Source: Amphibalanus amphitrite (taxonomy: Eukaryota; Arthropoda; Thecostraca; Balanomorpha; Balanidae). Taken from it: DNA of 64,000 nucleotides. The first letter of the stretch is position 1. Every line of letters starts with the position of its first letter. Shown here piece after piece: positions 41,001 to 53,000 of the stretch. Both the position numbers and the translations under genes were made by a program. The stretch covers positions 620,001-684,000 of the forward strand of contig NW_024881671.1 of the NCBI RefSeq assembly GCF_019059575.1, given 5' to 3'. The notes under the pieces are model-generated. The model ran no database searches and was not told the origin of the DNA. It saw only the letters and a list, made by a program, of their open reading frames with translations.

Positions 41001-44000
41001 ATATCCCATGTCCTGTAAATACAAATAAATAATGATATGCTATCGCTGAAATAATTTTTAAAGCAACTAGGAATGCCTAGCCTCAAAGCATTTAGCGTTT
41101 AGGTAAACAAGCTTTATCGAATTATGTTTCCATATTTACAATAGGAATCTTCTGAATTGCGATTCATTTCTATATCAACCATGTACGGACAAAGTTGGGA
41201 AAGATCTCTCGGCAGTAATTATTAGCAATATGTCTACCAACCGCCGGTCCTCTAGTTTTAATAATAGTGCTATATGTGACAGCGATTGCTAGTTTGTCTC
41301 GTTATTGCTTGGATTCAATGTCTGCAATCGAATCACTATCGAGTATTTTATAATGCCGGAGCAGATAACAAATACACTTACACGAGAATGAAATTAGATG
41401 CCTACCTAAGTGGTTGACCAATATCATAACATGTAAAATGACTGCAAAACAATAACGAACACGAAATTGGTACAATAGAGCACAAATAAGCAATTAAAAA
41501 TAAAGAAGGCACGAGTACAACATTAGAAATTAAGCAACTAGACTAGTTAAATAGTTTGGCTATAGCATAGGAAACTGCATTGTTGAAAGACAAAAGACTG
41601 CAATCAGCATTGTTGGCTTGTCTTGAAATCCTCGAACTCTTACTTACTGTGCCGCTGAAAGACCATTAAAATCATCGATACCTATTACCTGTATACGATA
41701 ACATCGATATTCAAGAACACTTCATGCAAATAGTGCTGACATGCAAGCATGACGTATCATGTGTACATACAGCATGCGTGCAGGCAACAAATGCCATGCT
41801 TAATACAAATTTTGACTATTCGCCAGTCATGCCCTTACGATTCACACAACACTGAAAGCAATTTGACGTCAAAAGCCCAATGACTCACATTGGAATCATT
41901 TGGCTGACTGGACATGCTCATAGCACAGCTGGGATTGACTGGACGAATAGTCGGCGGGCGGCCGCCACGGGGCGGCCACGCGCCACCGGCAGGCAGACAA
42001 GTGGGGGCTGTACTCACTCAGCGGGCGCGGACGGCAGCCGGAGAACGGGTCGCCCTGGTAGCCCTCCAGACAAGAGCACTGCGCCTGGTGGTTGACCACG
42101 CGGCACTGGGCGTTGGCGCCGCACCGGCCCGGGCACGGGTCGACGCACTTGGTGCCGACGCAGGCCAGGTGGGACGCGCAGTCGGTGCTGAGCAGGCACT
42201 CTGGTCGGCAGTTGGGCGGCGCTCCCAGGAAGCCGGGCAGGCACGCGCACGACGCGCTGCCGCCCTGGTTGCGGCACTGCGAGTTGGCACCGCACGGGTT
42301 CGGCTGGCACGGGTCCGAAGGCTCCGCAGGGGTCACTGTAACGGCAAGGAGCCATCGTCAGCGCCTGTGGCCCACACCGCTGCTTTTGTTCACGGGAATT
42401 CATTGGAAAAGTTGTTATGACCTGGATTTACCTAAATCTTTGAGGTTTTAAGGTGAGAGAAAAGCGCGCTGTAGCTAGTATTGATCGTTGACAAGTATGC
42501 ATGGAATAGTTGCCTATGAATTAGGGAGGTGAGAATGATTTCACTGATGCCATTCACTTAAGTGACAAATTGGTTTGCGCCTTCAAAAGCCGGCAATTCA
42601 TTAAACCGCATGTGCTGTTCCATTTGGTCCCGCTCCACCCACTCACCAGGCGCGAGCCTGCACGACTCGTACGGGTTGCCGGAGTAGCCGTCCAGGCAGT
42701 CACACAGCGGGTTGTGGTTCTGCACACGACAGCGCGCGTTGGCTCCGCACAGGCCCGGGCACGGGTCGACGCACTTCTGAGCGACGCACGCCTTGCTGGA
42801 GGGGCACTCTGCGTGCGTGACACACTCGGGCCGGCAGCCGGACACGGGGTCGCCCTGGTATCCGGCCAGGCACGAGCACACGGCCACCAGGCCGTTGTCT
42901 TTGCACTGGGCGTTGGCGCCGCACGGCGATGGTGCGCACGGGTTGGTGGGGACGGGCTGACGCGGTGGCGCTGTGGAATGGAGAGACCGGTGATTAGCGC
43001 TGGCTGTCACTTGAACGACAAATCAAAAGCCATATAAAGGTATGTCGAAAGGCAAATTTAATATTATACGTCTTTCCCAATAACGATAGTAGCGTAGCTT
43101 ACTTGTGACTGGGATGGGTCGGCAGAGCGAGAATGGGTCTCCGGTGTATCCTTCCGGGCAGGAGCACATGGTGATGTGGTTGACCACCGAGCAGTGGGCG
43201 CCGCTGCCGCACGGGCCCGGACATGGGTTCAAGCACTTCAGGCGCACGCAGTTCTTGTCGCGGGGGCAGTCGTTGTCTAGCACACACTCGGGCTGGCAGG
43301 AGATGTACGGGTTGCCGAAGTACTCGGGGATGCAGACGCAGATGGCTAGGCCGTCCTTCTCCCTGCACTCGGCGTTGGCGCCGCACGGGGACGCGCTGCA
43401 CGGGTCGACCACCACCGGCGCCGTCGGAGCGGCTGTGAATCAAGAACAGACCCGTGATGATAAAGGCATTATTTTTTTAAACGATGACATGTTTGTGGCA
43501 TTTCCGTCGTGTTTGCTGCCCTCATTTTGAAATGCACATAGTAACATTTATTATTATGGGTATGTTATGGGTATGTTATTATGGGTATGCTCTTACTGGA
43601 ATCTTATAGATTTCCAAACGAAGAAGGAGGATCGCCGGCGCGTTTTCGACTTAATGATCAGGCATCCTTTGATGGCCATATCTTTGCAAATGAATAATCG
43701 GTTATAATGTCACAATATAATAATTTGGCCATTCTTTGTCTTCTCACCTGGGGTGGCCTTCAAGATGCAGCCGCTGAACGGATCTCCCGAGTAGCCGGGC
43801 TTGCAGCTGCACACCGGGTTGTGGTTGACCACACGGCAGATGGTGTTGAGGCCGCACACGTCCAGGCAGGCGTCGCGGCACTTTTGGCCGATGCAGGCGT
43901 GCAGGCTGGAGCAGTCGGAGCTGACGACACACTCGGGCCGGCAGTTGGGCGGCGTGCCGATGTAGGACGGACGGCACGAGCAGATGGGTCGGCCGCCGGC

Positions 44001-47000
44001 GTCCCGGCACTCGGCGTTCGGTCCGCACGGTGACGGCCGGCACGGGTCCTCGGGCGTGGCCGGAGTGACGGGCACGGCGCGGCAGCCGGCCCACGGGTCG
44101 CCGCTGTAGCCCGGCAGACAGTGGCAGATCGGGTTGTGGTTGATGATGCGGCACTCTGCGTTCTGGCCGCACACGCCCGGACAGGGGTCGATGCACTTGT
44201 AGCGGGCGCAGGCCTCTTTCTGCGGGCACTCGGCGTTGCTGGTGCACTCGGGCTTGCACTCGACGTATGGGTCTCCGCCATACGGCTCCAGGCAGGAGCA
44301 GACGGCCACCGTGCCGCGCTCCGTGCACTGGGCGTTGATGCCGCACGGAGACGGCGAGCAGGGCTGGACCACCACCGGTTGAGTCGGCCGCGCCGCTGGG
44401 CGAAAAGGGATATTTATTATCATTTCTATTTATTGTCAGAATATAAATGTTGACAGAAAATCAATACTGGGATTATGCTTTTTATTTACAAAGGTACGGT
44501 AACGAGAAATCAAAATACTTATGTCGTCAATGAATATTCTGTGCATCTTTAAACTTCTCAACTGGTCTGTATAACTTACGTGCAGGGGTACGAGGCGGTT
44601 CGTTGCACGCGACGAAGGGATCTCCGGTGAGGTAGGCGGGGCAGTAGCACATGGCGACATGGTCCACGACACGGCACTCGGCCCGGAAGCCGCAGACGCC
44701 CGGACACGGGTCTCTGCACTTCATGGCCTCGCACGCCTTGGAGCGGTCGCAATCGGAGTTGGTGGTACACTCGGGCTTGCAGCCTTCGTACGGATTGCCG
44801 AAGTAGTTGGTGCGGCAGCTGCACACCCCGAGGCCGTTGTGCTCGCGGCAGTCAGCGTTGGCACCGCAGCGACCCTCATAACAAGGGTTCTGCGGGGTGG
44901 CCGGCGGCAGGGTCGCTGTGAAAGGGATCATCAGCGTTAGCAAAATAGCCCAGCTAGGCGTAAAAACGTAGTAAAAATGTTCATTCGTGGCTAATGCTCC
45001 ACTATTTAACGAGTCTCTAAAATTCGATGACATGATAGTACGACTAGGTTCAATGTCAGATGTTTCCCATAGTGCCTCAACAACTCGCTGAAGCGGCCCT
45101 GCAACCATCTAAGGACGCCTTGCCACAAGTAAAATAGCTGGAGATGTTCAAGTGGCCCTCGTTATCGCCTTACTCTGTGGCCTAAGACGGCATTCGACGA
45201 ATGGATCGCCCGTGTAGCCGGCGCGACATGTGCACACAGGCGTGTGACTGGAGACACGGCAGTCGGCGTTGGCGCCGCAGTGTCCCGGGCACGGGTCGAC
45301 ACACTTCTCGCCCACGCAGGCCAGGTAGCTGGCGCAGTCGGAGCTGACCACACACTCTGGCCGGCAGTTGGGCGGGCTGCCCAGGTACTCGGGCAGACAC
45401 GAGCAGGTCGGCCGACCGTTGATGTCTTTGCAGGTGGAATACGGGCCGCATGGGTTCGGCTGGCAGGGATCTGTGACGACCAGCTCCGTTTCTGGAAGGG
45501 TGTGCATAGCATGCGGGATTCCGAAGCAAAAAGCGTGTGGGAACAGTACACAGGTGCATACAACATGCATAAAAACCTAAAAGAGACAGCAAAAAAAAAA
45601 GCTGAAAGTGACTGAGAAGTGATTCCAGGTCTTTACATGGTCATGAAACGGCAAACTGTAAAACATGTCCATGGCAACTTCAATTAAGCCCGTTTCGCGT
45701 GTTCATCTTACGTGGCTTGATGACACAGCGAGCGAAGTAGGGGTTGCCCTCGTATCCGGTCTGACATGTGCAGACAGGCTTGTGGTTGACGACGCGACAG
45801 TCAGCGTTGATACTGCACACGCCTTCGCACGGGTCGACGCACTTCTGGCGCGCGCAGGCCCTGCTGAGACTGCACTCGGAGTCGGTGACACATTCGGGCC
45901 GGCAGCCCTGGGTGGCATCTCCGTGATAGCCGGGCAGGCACGAGCACACGGCCGCCCCCTGGCGCTCCGAGCACTGGGCGTTCGATCCGCACGGCGACGG
46001 GATGCACGGATTTCTCGGCCTCTCTTCTTGGGGCGTTGGTCCTAAGGAAATGACGAGGTTTAGCATTCTGGTGGCGCTTGCATTCGCCAAAAGTTTTATA
46101 TCATTGTGGAAGTACATTTAGTCCTTTTTTCAAACGTTACGCTAATGGTACGAATAACATAGGTGAACACTTTCAGAGCGGCATAACTTTTCCCTTGATA
46201 CAGCGTTTCCGTCAACAGTGTTCCGTCCGTCACAACTATCTATCAACAACTACAACTTTAAACGATTATTGAGGAAATTCTTATGAAGTAGGGACAGCTT
46301 GTTTGCTTACTCGTTACGGGCACTGGTCGGCAGAGCGAGAATGGGTCTCCGGTGTATCCTTCTGGGCAGGAGCACATGGTGATGTGGTTGACCACCGAGC
46401 AGTCGGCGCCGCTGCCGCACGGGCCCGGACATGGGTTCACGCACTTCATGCGCGCGCAGTTCTTGTCGAGCGGGCAGTCGCCATCGAGCACACACTCGGG
46501 CTTGCAGCCCTCGTACGGGTTGCCGAAGTAGTTGGTCAGGCAGGTGCAGACCGGCAGGCCGTTGTTGTTGCGACACTGGGTGTTGGCGCCGCACGGCGTC
46601 GGGAAGCACGGGTCCGACGGAGGGGGTGGAGTGGCTGCGGGTGGGAGGTTCGCTCAGCATGTCATCCCCACTTACTATTTTTAATTTAGGAATTATGCAT
46701 AATTGAGAGATTGTAATCAGACATATCTACAATTGAAAAATGTATGCCAGAGAAAGACGGCGTCATTTTAAATGAAAAGTTAGCGCCGTTATCAAAAAGA
46801 ACACTGAAAAGCAATTATCAAAAATAAAATGTGGACGTACTGCGCCTGATGGCACATCCGGTGAACGGATCGCCCTCATATCCGGTGCGACAGCTGCACA
46901 CTGGGCTGTGATTCCGCACTTTGCAGTGGGTGTTGACGCCGCATGAGCCTTCGCAGGGGTCCACGCAGTGCTGGTCCATGCAGGTCAGCGTCTTGGCGCA

Positions 47001-50000
47001 GTCAGAGGGCACCAGACACTCTGGTCTGCAGTTGGGTGGCACCCCGAAGTAGCCACTCTCGCACGAGCACACCGCCTGGCCGTTGTGTTTCTGGCACTGC
47101 GAGTACGGTCCGCAGGGGTTCGGCAGACACGGGTCTACCTCGATTGCAGGTTTCGGTGTGGTCTCTGGAGGGGAAAACAGGAAGGGTGTAAAGCTTGTCT
47201 TTATATTCTTCTATTTTTTCAATTTTATTCAATATGAGGTCAACTGAAACAGAACCTAGTTTGTATCATCATATGGGCTTTTGGTCGTTACATTTGATTT
47301 GAAACAATGTAAAAAGCTGGCGCGCTTCCAACGCGCTAAGCAATAACGTACGAGGGATAAGTCGACATCCTTGGTTGGGGTTGCCGGTGTAGCCTGGGAC
47401 GCAGTGACAGACAGGGTTGTGGTTCATGATCTTGCACTGCGCGTTGGATCCGCACACTCCAGGGCACGGGTCGATGCACTTCTGCAGCGCACACGCCTTG
47501 TCCAGCGGGCAGTCGTCGTTGGAAGTACACTCGGGCCGACAGCCGACGATGGCATTGCCCTTGTATCCGGGCAGGCAGCTGCACACTGGCACTCCGGCGT
47601 TGTCACGGCACTGAGTGTTGGGGCCGCACGGCGAAGGTTCGCAGGGCTCACGCTCGGGTACGAATACCGCCGGAGCTGTGGGTCGCGCTGCAACAGGCAC
47701 CCGCATAATCCCAACATCAGTCTACCGTAGACAGGCACTAGGCAGAGATAGAAGCGACAGAAAGACAGTTTTAAGATTGCTTGGAGGGCGTGACTGATAA
47801 ATATCGTAAGCGCATCGGTGCAACACACAAGGACGTGTTGAAGACAAGAGTACATGCAAGCAATTTGATGGAATGGTAATCATACGTCTCGCCAGCAGAA
47901 AGTAACTGAATAATCAACAATGAATTCAGGACCAAGACGTGCTTGAAATAAAAAAGGTAATAGTTCAGGTAGGCTTCGGGCGGGGTGGAAAAGAGCTTAC
48001 GCGTGATGGGTTGCGGCGTGCAGGCGGTGAAGGGGTCACCCTGGTAGCCTTCCGGGCAGTAGCACATGGCCACGTGGCTGTGGACGCGGCACAGTGCCGA
48101 CGGAGCGCAGATGCCCTCGCACGGGTCGATGCACTTCTGGTTCTCACAGCCCTTGTTGCGCGGGCACTCGGCGTTTGAGACGCACTCAGGCCGACAGCCC
48201 GTGTATGGATTTCCGAAGAAGTTGGAGAGACACGAGCAGACGGCGATGCCGTTGTGCTCGCGACACCTGGCGTTCGAGCCACACACTCCAGGGTAGCAGA
48301 TGGCCTTTTCAGGCGCCGGAGTTGCTAAAAAAAAAGAGACGCGACGCATTAGCGTCAGTTTCACCTACCTGTTGGTGAGCAGAATACCGGTGAGTATATA
48401 GACGACTTAGACAATATGTTGGACATACATATATCACACCTATTTGGTCCTCACAACACGATAACCTTTCTTATGCTTCCCTATAAAGGAAATGATGAAT
48501 ATGAATTAGGTGGACATAACGCAGCCCTGAAATACCCTCGAAGTCGCGAAAACTATGTCGATGTTCCAAAACCGTCGACCAGATGCGAAGACTCACTGAT
48601 TGGAATAGCTGTGCAGCCCTGGAAGGGATCACCCTGGAATCCAGAGAGGCACGAGCAAATTGGAACGTGACTCCTAACGCGACACTCTGCGTTGACGCCG
48701 CACTGGTCGTCGCACGGGTCTCGGCACTTGTTTCCGACGCAGGCCAGGTGGCTGGCGCAGTCTGCGCTGACGACGCACTCGGGCCGGCAGTTGGGCGGGC
48801 TGCCCTGGTAGCCCTCAAGGCACGTGCAGGCAGCGCCACCGTTATGCTCCCGGCACTGGGCGTTCGGTCCGCACGGGGTCGGTGTGCACGGACTGGTTAC
48901 AGCCTCCGTAACTAAAACACAGGGTCACAGTGCACATGCAATGAGGGTCATGCCGCAATGCTGTCATTCATCGTCATGCAAAACAGACATCGAAAGAATG
49001 ATAAAGAAGGTGCATAGTACAACGGAAGAAGATGAATGGTCAAGTGAACAGGTTGTTCACTGTTCAGTGCACTTTTCTAATCATTCAATTTCAGTTTCTA
49101 TAGATTGAAAGAATAAGAAGATACACAAGATAAGACAGGTTGCGTGCATACCGGGCTGTGGCGAACAGCGCACGTAGGGGTCTCCGGTGTAGCCGAGCTG
49201 GCACGAGCACTCTGGCGCGTGGTTAACCACACGACATTCGGCATTGGCACCGCACGAGCCCGGGCATGGGTCGATGCACTTCTGGTTGCTGCAGGCCTTG
49301 TTGAGCGCGCAGTCGGTGTGCGTAACACACTCCGGCCGACAGCTGTACAGCGCGTTTCCGAAGTAGCCCGGCAGACAGGTGCACACGGGCACACCCTGGC
49401 GGTCTGCGCACTGGGCGTTGTCGCCACAGGGTGACGGCTGGCACGGGTTGATGTCGATTTGGGGCGTTTCAGTCGGTGCCTCTGTGGGGCGGGGTTCGTA
49501 AGGTAAGACCACTGGCTATGAAAACTGAAAGAAAAGTGATGTAACATATCAGCATGCATTTGTCAAGCAACATGCGGTGCATAGAATATTACAGAAAGAT
49601 AAGGCATCCTTACGCGTAATGGGCTTCGGCTTGCACATGTCGAACGGATCCCCCATGTATCCCTCGGGACACGTGCATGATGTGACGTGGTTGACCACTC
49701 GGCATTCGGCACCCTGACCGCAAGGGGCCGGGCACGGGTTGTTGCACTTGTTGCGGTAGCAGTTCTTGTCACGGGAGCAGTCTGTGTCTACCACACACTC
49801 CGGCTTGCAAGAGACCCATGGGTTTCCGAAGTACTCCGGCAGGCACTTGCAGTCGGCGCGGTCGTCGTCGTCACTGGTGCATTCGGCGTTGGCTCCGCAC
49901 GGAGATGGGTAGCATGGGTTTCGTGGCGGTGGCGGCAGCGCTAAAAGTGAGCGATATTGTCAGGGTGGTGTTGATGCTAAGTAATCATATCAAAAAGTAA

Positions 50001-53000
50001 TAATATCAAATGATATGTTTTACATGTAAAGCGTGGGATAATATTGATGTTCGTACTTGGCCTGAGGACGCAGCCGGTGAACGGGTCTCCCTCGTAGCCG
50101 GCGACGCAGGTGCACACCGCGTTGTGGTTGTACACCTGACACTTGGTGTTGAGGCCACACGAGCCCTTGCACGGATCCGTGCAGCGCTGGTCGATGCAGG
50201 TGAGGTAGTTGGCGCAGTCAGAGGCCACCAGACACTCGGGCCGACAGTTGGGCGGCGAGCCGAAGTAGCCCTCGACGCAGGAGCACACGGCCTGTCCGTG
50301 CAGCTCGCGACACTGCGAGTTGGGGCCGCACGGACTCGGAAGGCACGGGTTCACATCGATGGCAGGCTTCGGTGTGGTCTCTATGGGTGACGTGAAGTGG
50401 AGAAAAGTTATTAGAAAGTTTCTGTTTTTAACTATTTTGCTTTCGAAAAAATCGTGGAGTAGCTTTTGCACAATGTTATTTGAGTCTAGGCGGTAGTTAC
50501 GTTTGAATTGATATAAATGTATGCTTATTTTTTCATATCTATCCTGGTAACTTATGTGTTGTACGGCGCATTAAAAATATCTACGGAACCTTGCACTTTT
50601 ACCGTGAGCCTGTTCATACAAGTGTGCCAATTAATTGCTCATCGCAACCCATACGTACTAGGGATGGGACGACATCCCTGGTTGGGGTTGCCAGTGTAGC
50701 CTGAGACGCAGTAGCAGATCGGGTTGTGGTTCATGATCTTGCACTCTGCGTTAGGTCCGCACACTCCAGGGCACGGGTCGATGCACTTCTGCAGACCACA
50801 CGCCTTGTCCAGCGGGCAGTCGTCGTTGGAGGTACACTCGGGACGACAGCCGACGATGGGGTTGCCCTGGTAGTTGGGCAGGCAGCTGCAGACTCCCACC
50901 CCATTGTTGCTGGTGCACTTTGTGTTCGGACCGCACGGCGTGGGCTCGCACGGATCGCGCTCTACCTCAACTGGAGCCGTCGGACGAGCTGAAAACACGG
51001 CATGGACATTGGGCATGCAAAAGTACACATAGTGGTGCATTACCAGTGCTTTTGATGCAAAGACCGTTCTACGGTGAGAGTGCAGCATGCATACCTTTAC
51101 CACTCTTCACCTTGATGAATTGAAAGATTGAGATATGATTACATTTTCAAGAGATTACAGATACGGAAACATATTCGAGACCGATAGTATTGACAAGGCA
51201 GAAAGACAGTTCATAGAAGCATACTGAAATGCGAACTCAGGCCCAGCAGGCCGAAGGTCATGCTCACGGGTAATAGGTCTTGGCGTGCAGGCGGTGAAGG
51301 GATCGCCCTGGTAGCCTTCCGGGCAGTAGCACATGGCCACGTGGTCGTGGACGCGGCACAGTGCCGACGGAGCGCAGATGCCCTCGCACGGATCGATGCA
51401 CTTCTGGTTCTCGCAGCCCTTGTTGCGCGGGCATTCAGCGTGCGAAACACATTCGGGCTTGCATTGCACGTATGGATTGCCGAAGTAGCCAGTCAGACAT
51501 TTGCAAATAGCAATGCCGTCCTTTTCCGTGCAGCGTGCGTTGTAGGCGCACACGCCCGGGTAGCAGACTGCCTGAGGCGGTGGCGGCAGCGCTGCAACGG
51601 GTACGACAAACCAGGGCTGCTGAAGGACCTAACTTCGCGAGTTTGCGGAGGAGGCACCAGCATTACCGATTCTATCTAAGAACATCCTTCCAGTCTCACA
51701 CGACCTGATACCGACTCGCCTTACATTTGTTACAGGTGCGCCGGATGCCAAGCCGGAGACATTCGACTAAGACAAACTTTCGACACACACTGAAGACGAC
51801 AAAGCACAAGGCAACTAATTTGGGGTTCAACACTGACAGCAAACAATGAGATGGCTATCAGTATCGGCGTGATCTCCCTGGATGACCCGGCTCGACGACG
51901 TCCCTAACCAATCAACGAAACGCCAGTTCCGTCTTAATTTGGATTGGAGCCGACTCTTTCGGCACCCTGCCTTCTGGTAAGTACGCCGAAACTATCTCTG
52001 ACATGATGGTTACTACATACATACGCGAGAGATCGCCCATGCCCTTTTCACGGATCTGGTCGCCAGTATCAGAACTAGTGCAAACTTCCTCGAGTGAACT
52101 AAGACCAGTGCTAGTATAACCATGACTTTGTACCACGTTGAGCAGAAACTACCGCTATGACTCAGTGATCACTTTGCGCTGTCAATAGGGCAAGCGCTGC
52201 GAGCGTCCCTTCACCTTAGAACCACGTAACCAACCACCATATCACAACGTTCTCCCTGCTTGAAGGCAATGGGAGCTGTCATTAGCTTTTCCAGAAAATC
52301 ATCTTAGAATTTACTTTCCTGTTCACTAATCAGACGGCTAGGTCTGTAAAGGGTTTATGTCAATAATCCAAGGCGTTACTACAAATATAAATGATCGCAA
52401 TTCCTGCTGTGTGACTGGTGGTTGGCGCCGGGTCGGCTATCTACCCCGCCAGTGACAGCGGTGCGGTACTCACTCTGGGGCCGCGGCGTGCACTGCGTGA
52501 ACGGGTCGCCCGTGTAGCCGCTGGGGCAGCTGCAGATCGGGTTGTGGTTGCGCACCAGACAGTCGGCGCCGACGCCGCAGCTGCCCGGGCACGGGTCGCG
52601 GCACTTCTGACCGATACAGGCCTGGTCGGCGCGGCAGTCCTGGTGGACCACACACTCGGGACGGCAGTTGGGAGGCCGGTCGATGAAGCCAGGCAGGCAC
52701 GAGCAGGCGGCCCGGTCGCCGACCACGTTGCACTGGGCGTTGGCGCCGCACGGACTTGGTCGGCACGGGTCGACCGGCTCGGCAGGTGTCACTGTGCACA
52801 CGATACGGGATCCGCGTCATTATCCGCAAACCGAGACAAACCGTCGATCCTGAACAACCCAAGGTTAGGTAATTGAGCCCGGCATGGCCGAAGAAACTAT
52901 AAAATGCTGATAAGTAAATAAAGCAGTGAACGATATTAACCGTTTTAAGGTTTCAATACAAACTTTATCACCGAACATAAATGATGGTAACTTAACTGTT

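Larger units (their letters stand above)
38111..42017. other. largest intron of the window (3.9 kb)
   Basis: Separates C4 from C5. Contains the second TTAA element, a SINE-like tRNA relic, CRE/GC-box clusters and, at 40463-40508, a small inverted repeat (TAGATGTCGCTG/CAGCGACATCTA). From about 40600 to 41950 I see only unremarkable AT-rich DNA. No hidden unit is expected, since C4 and C5 are complete. Confidence 0.75.
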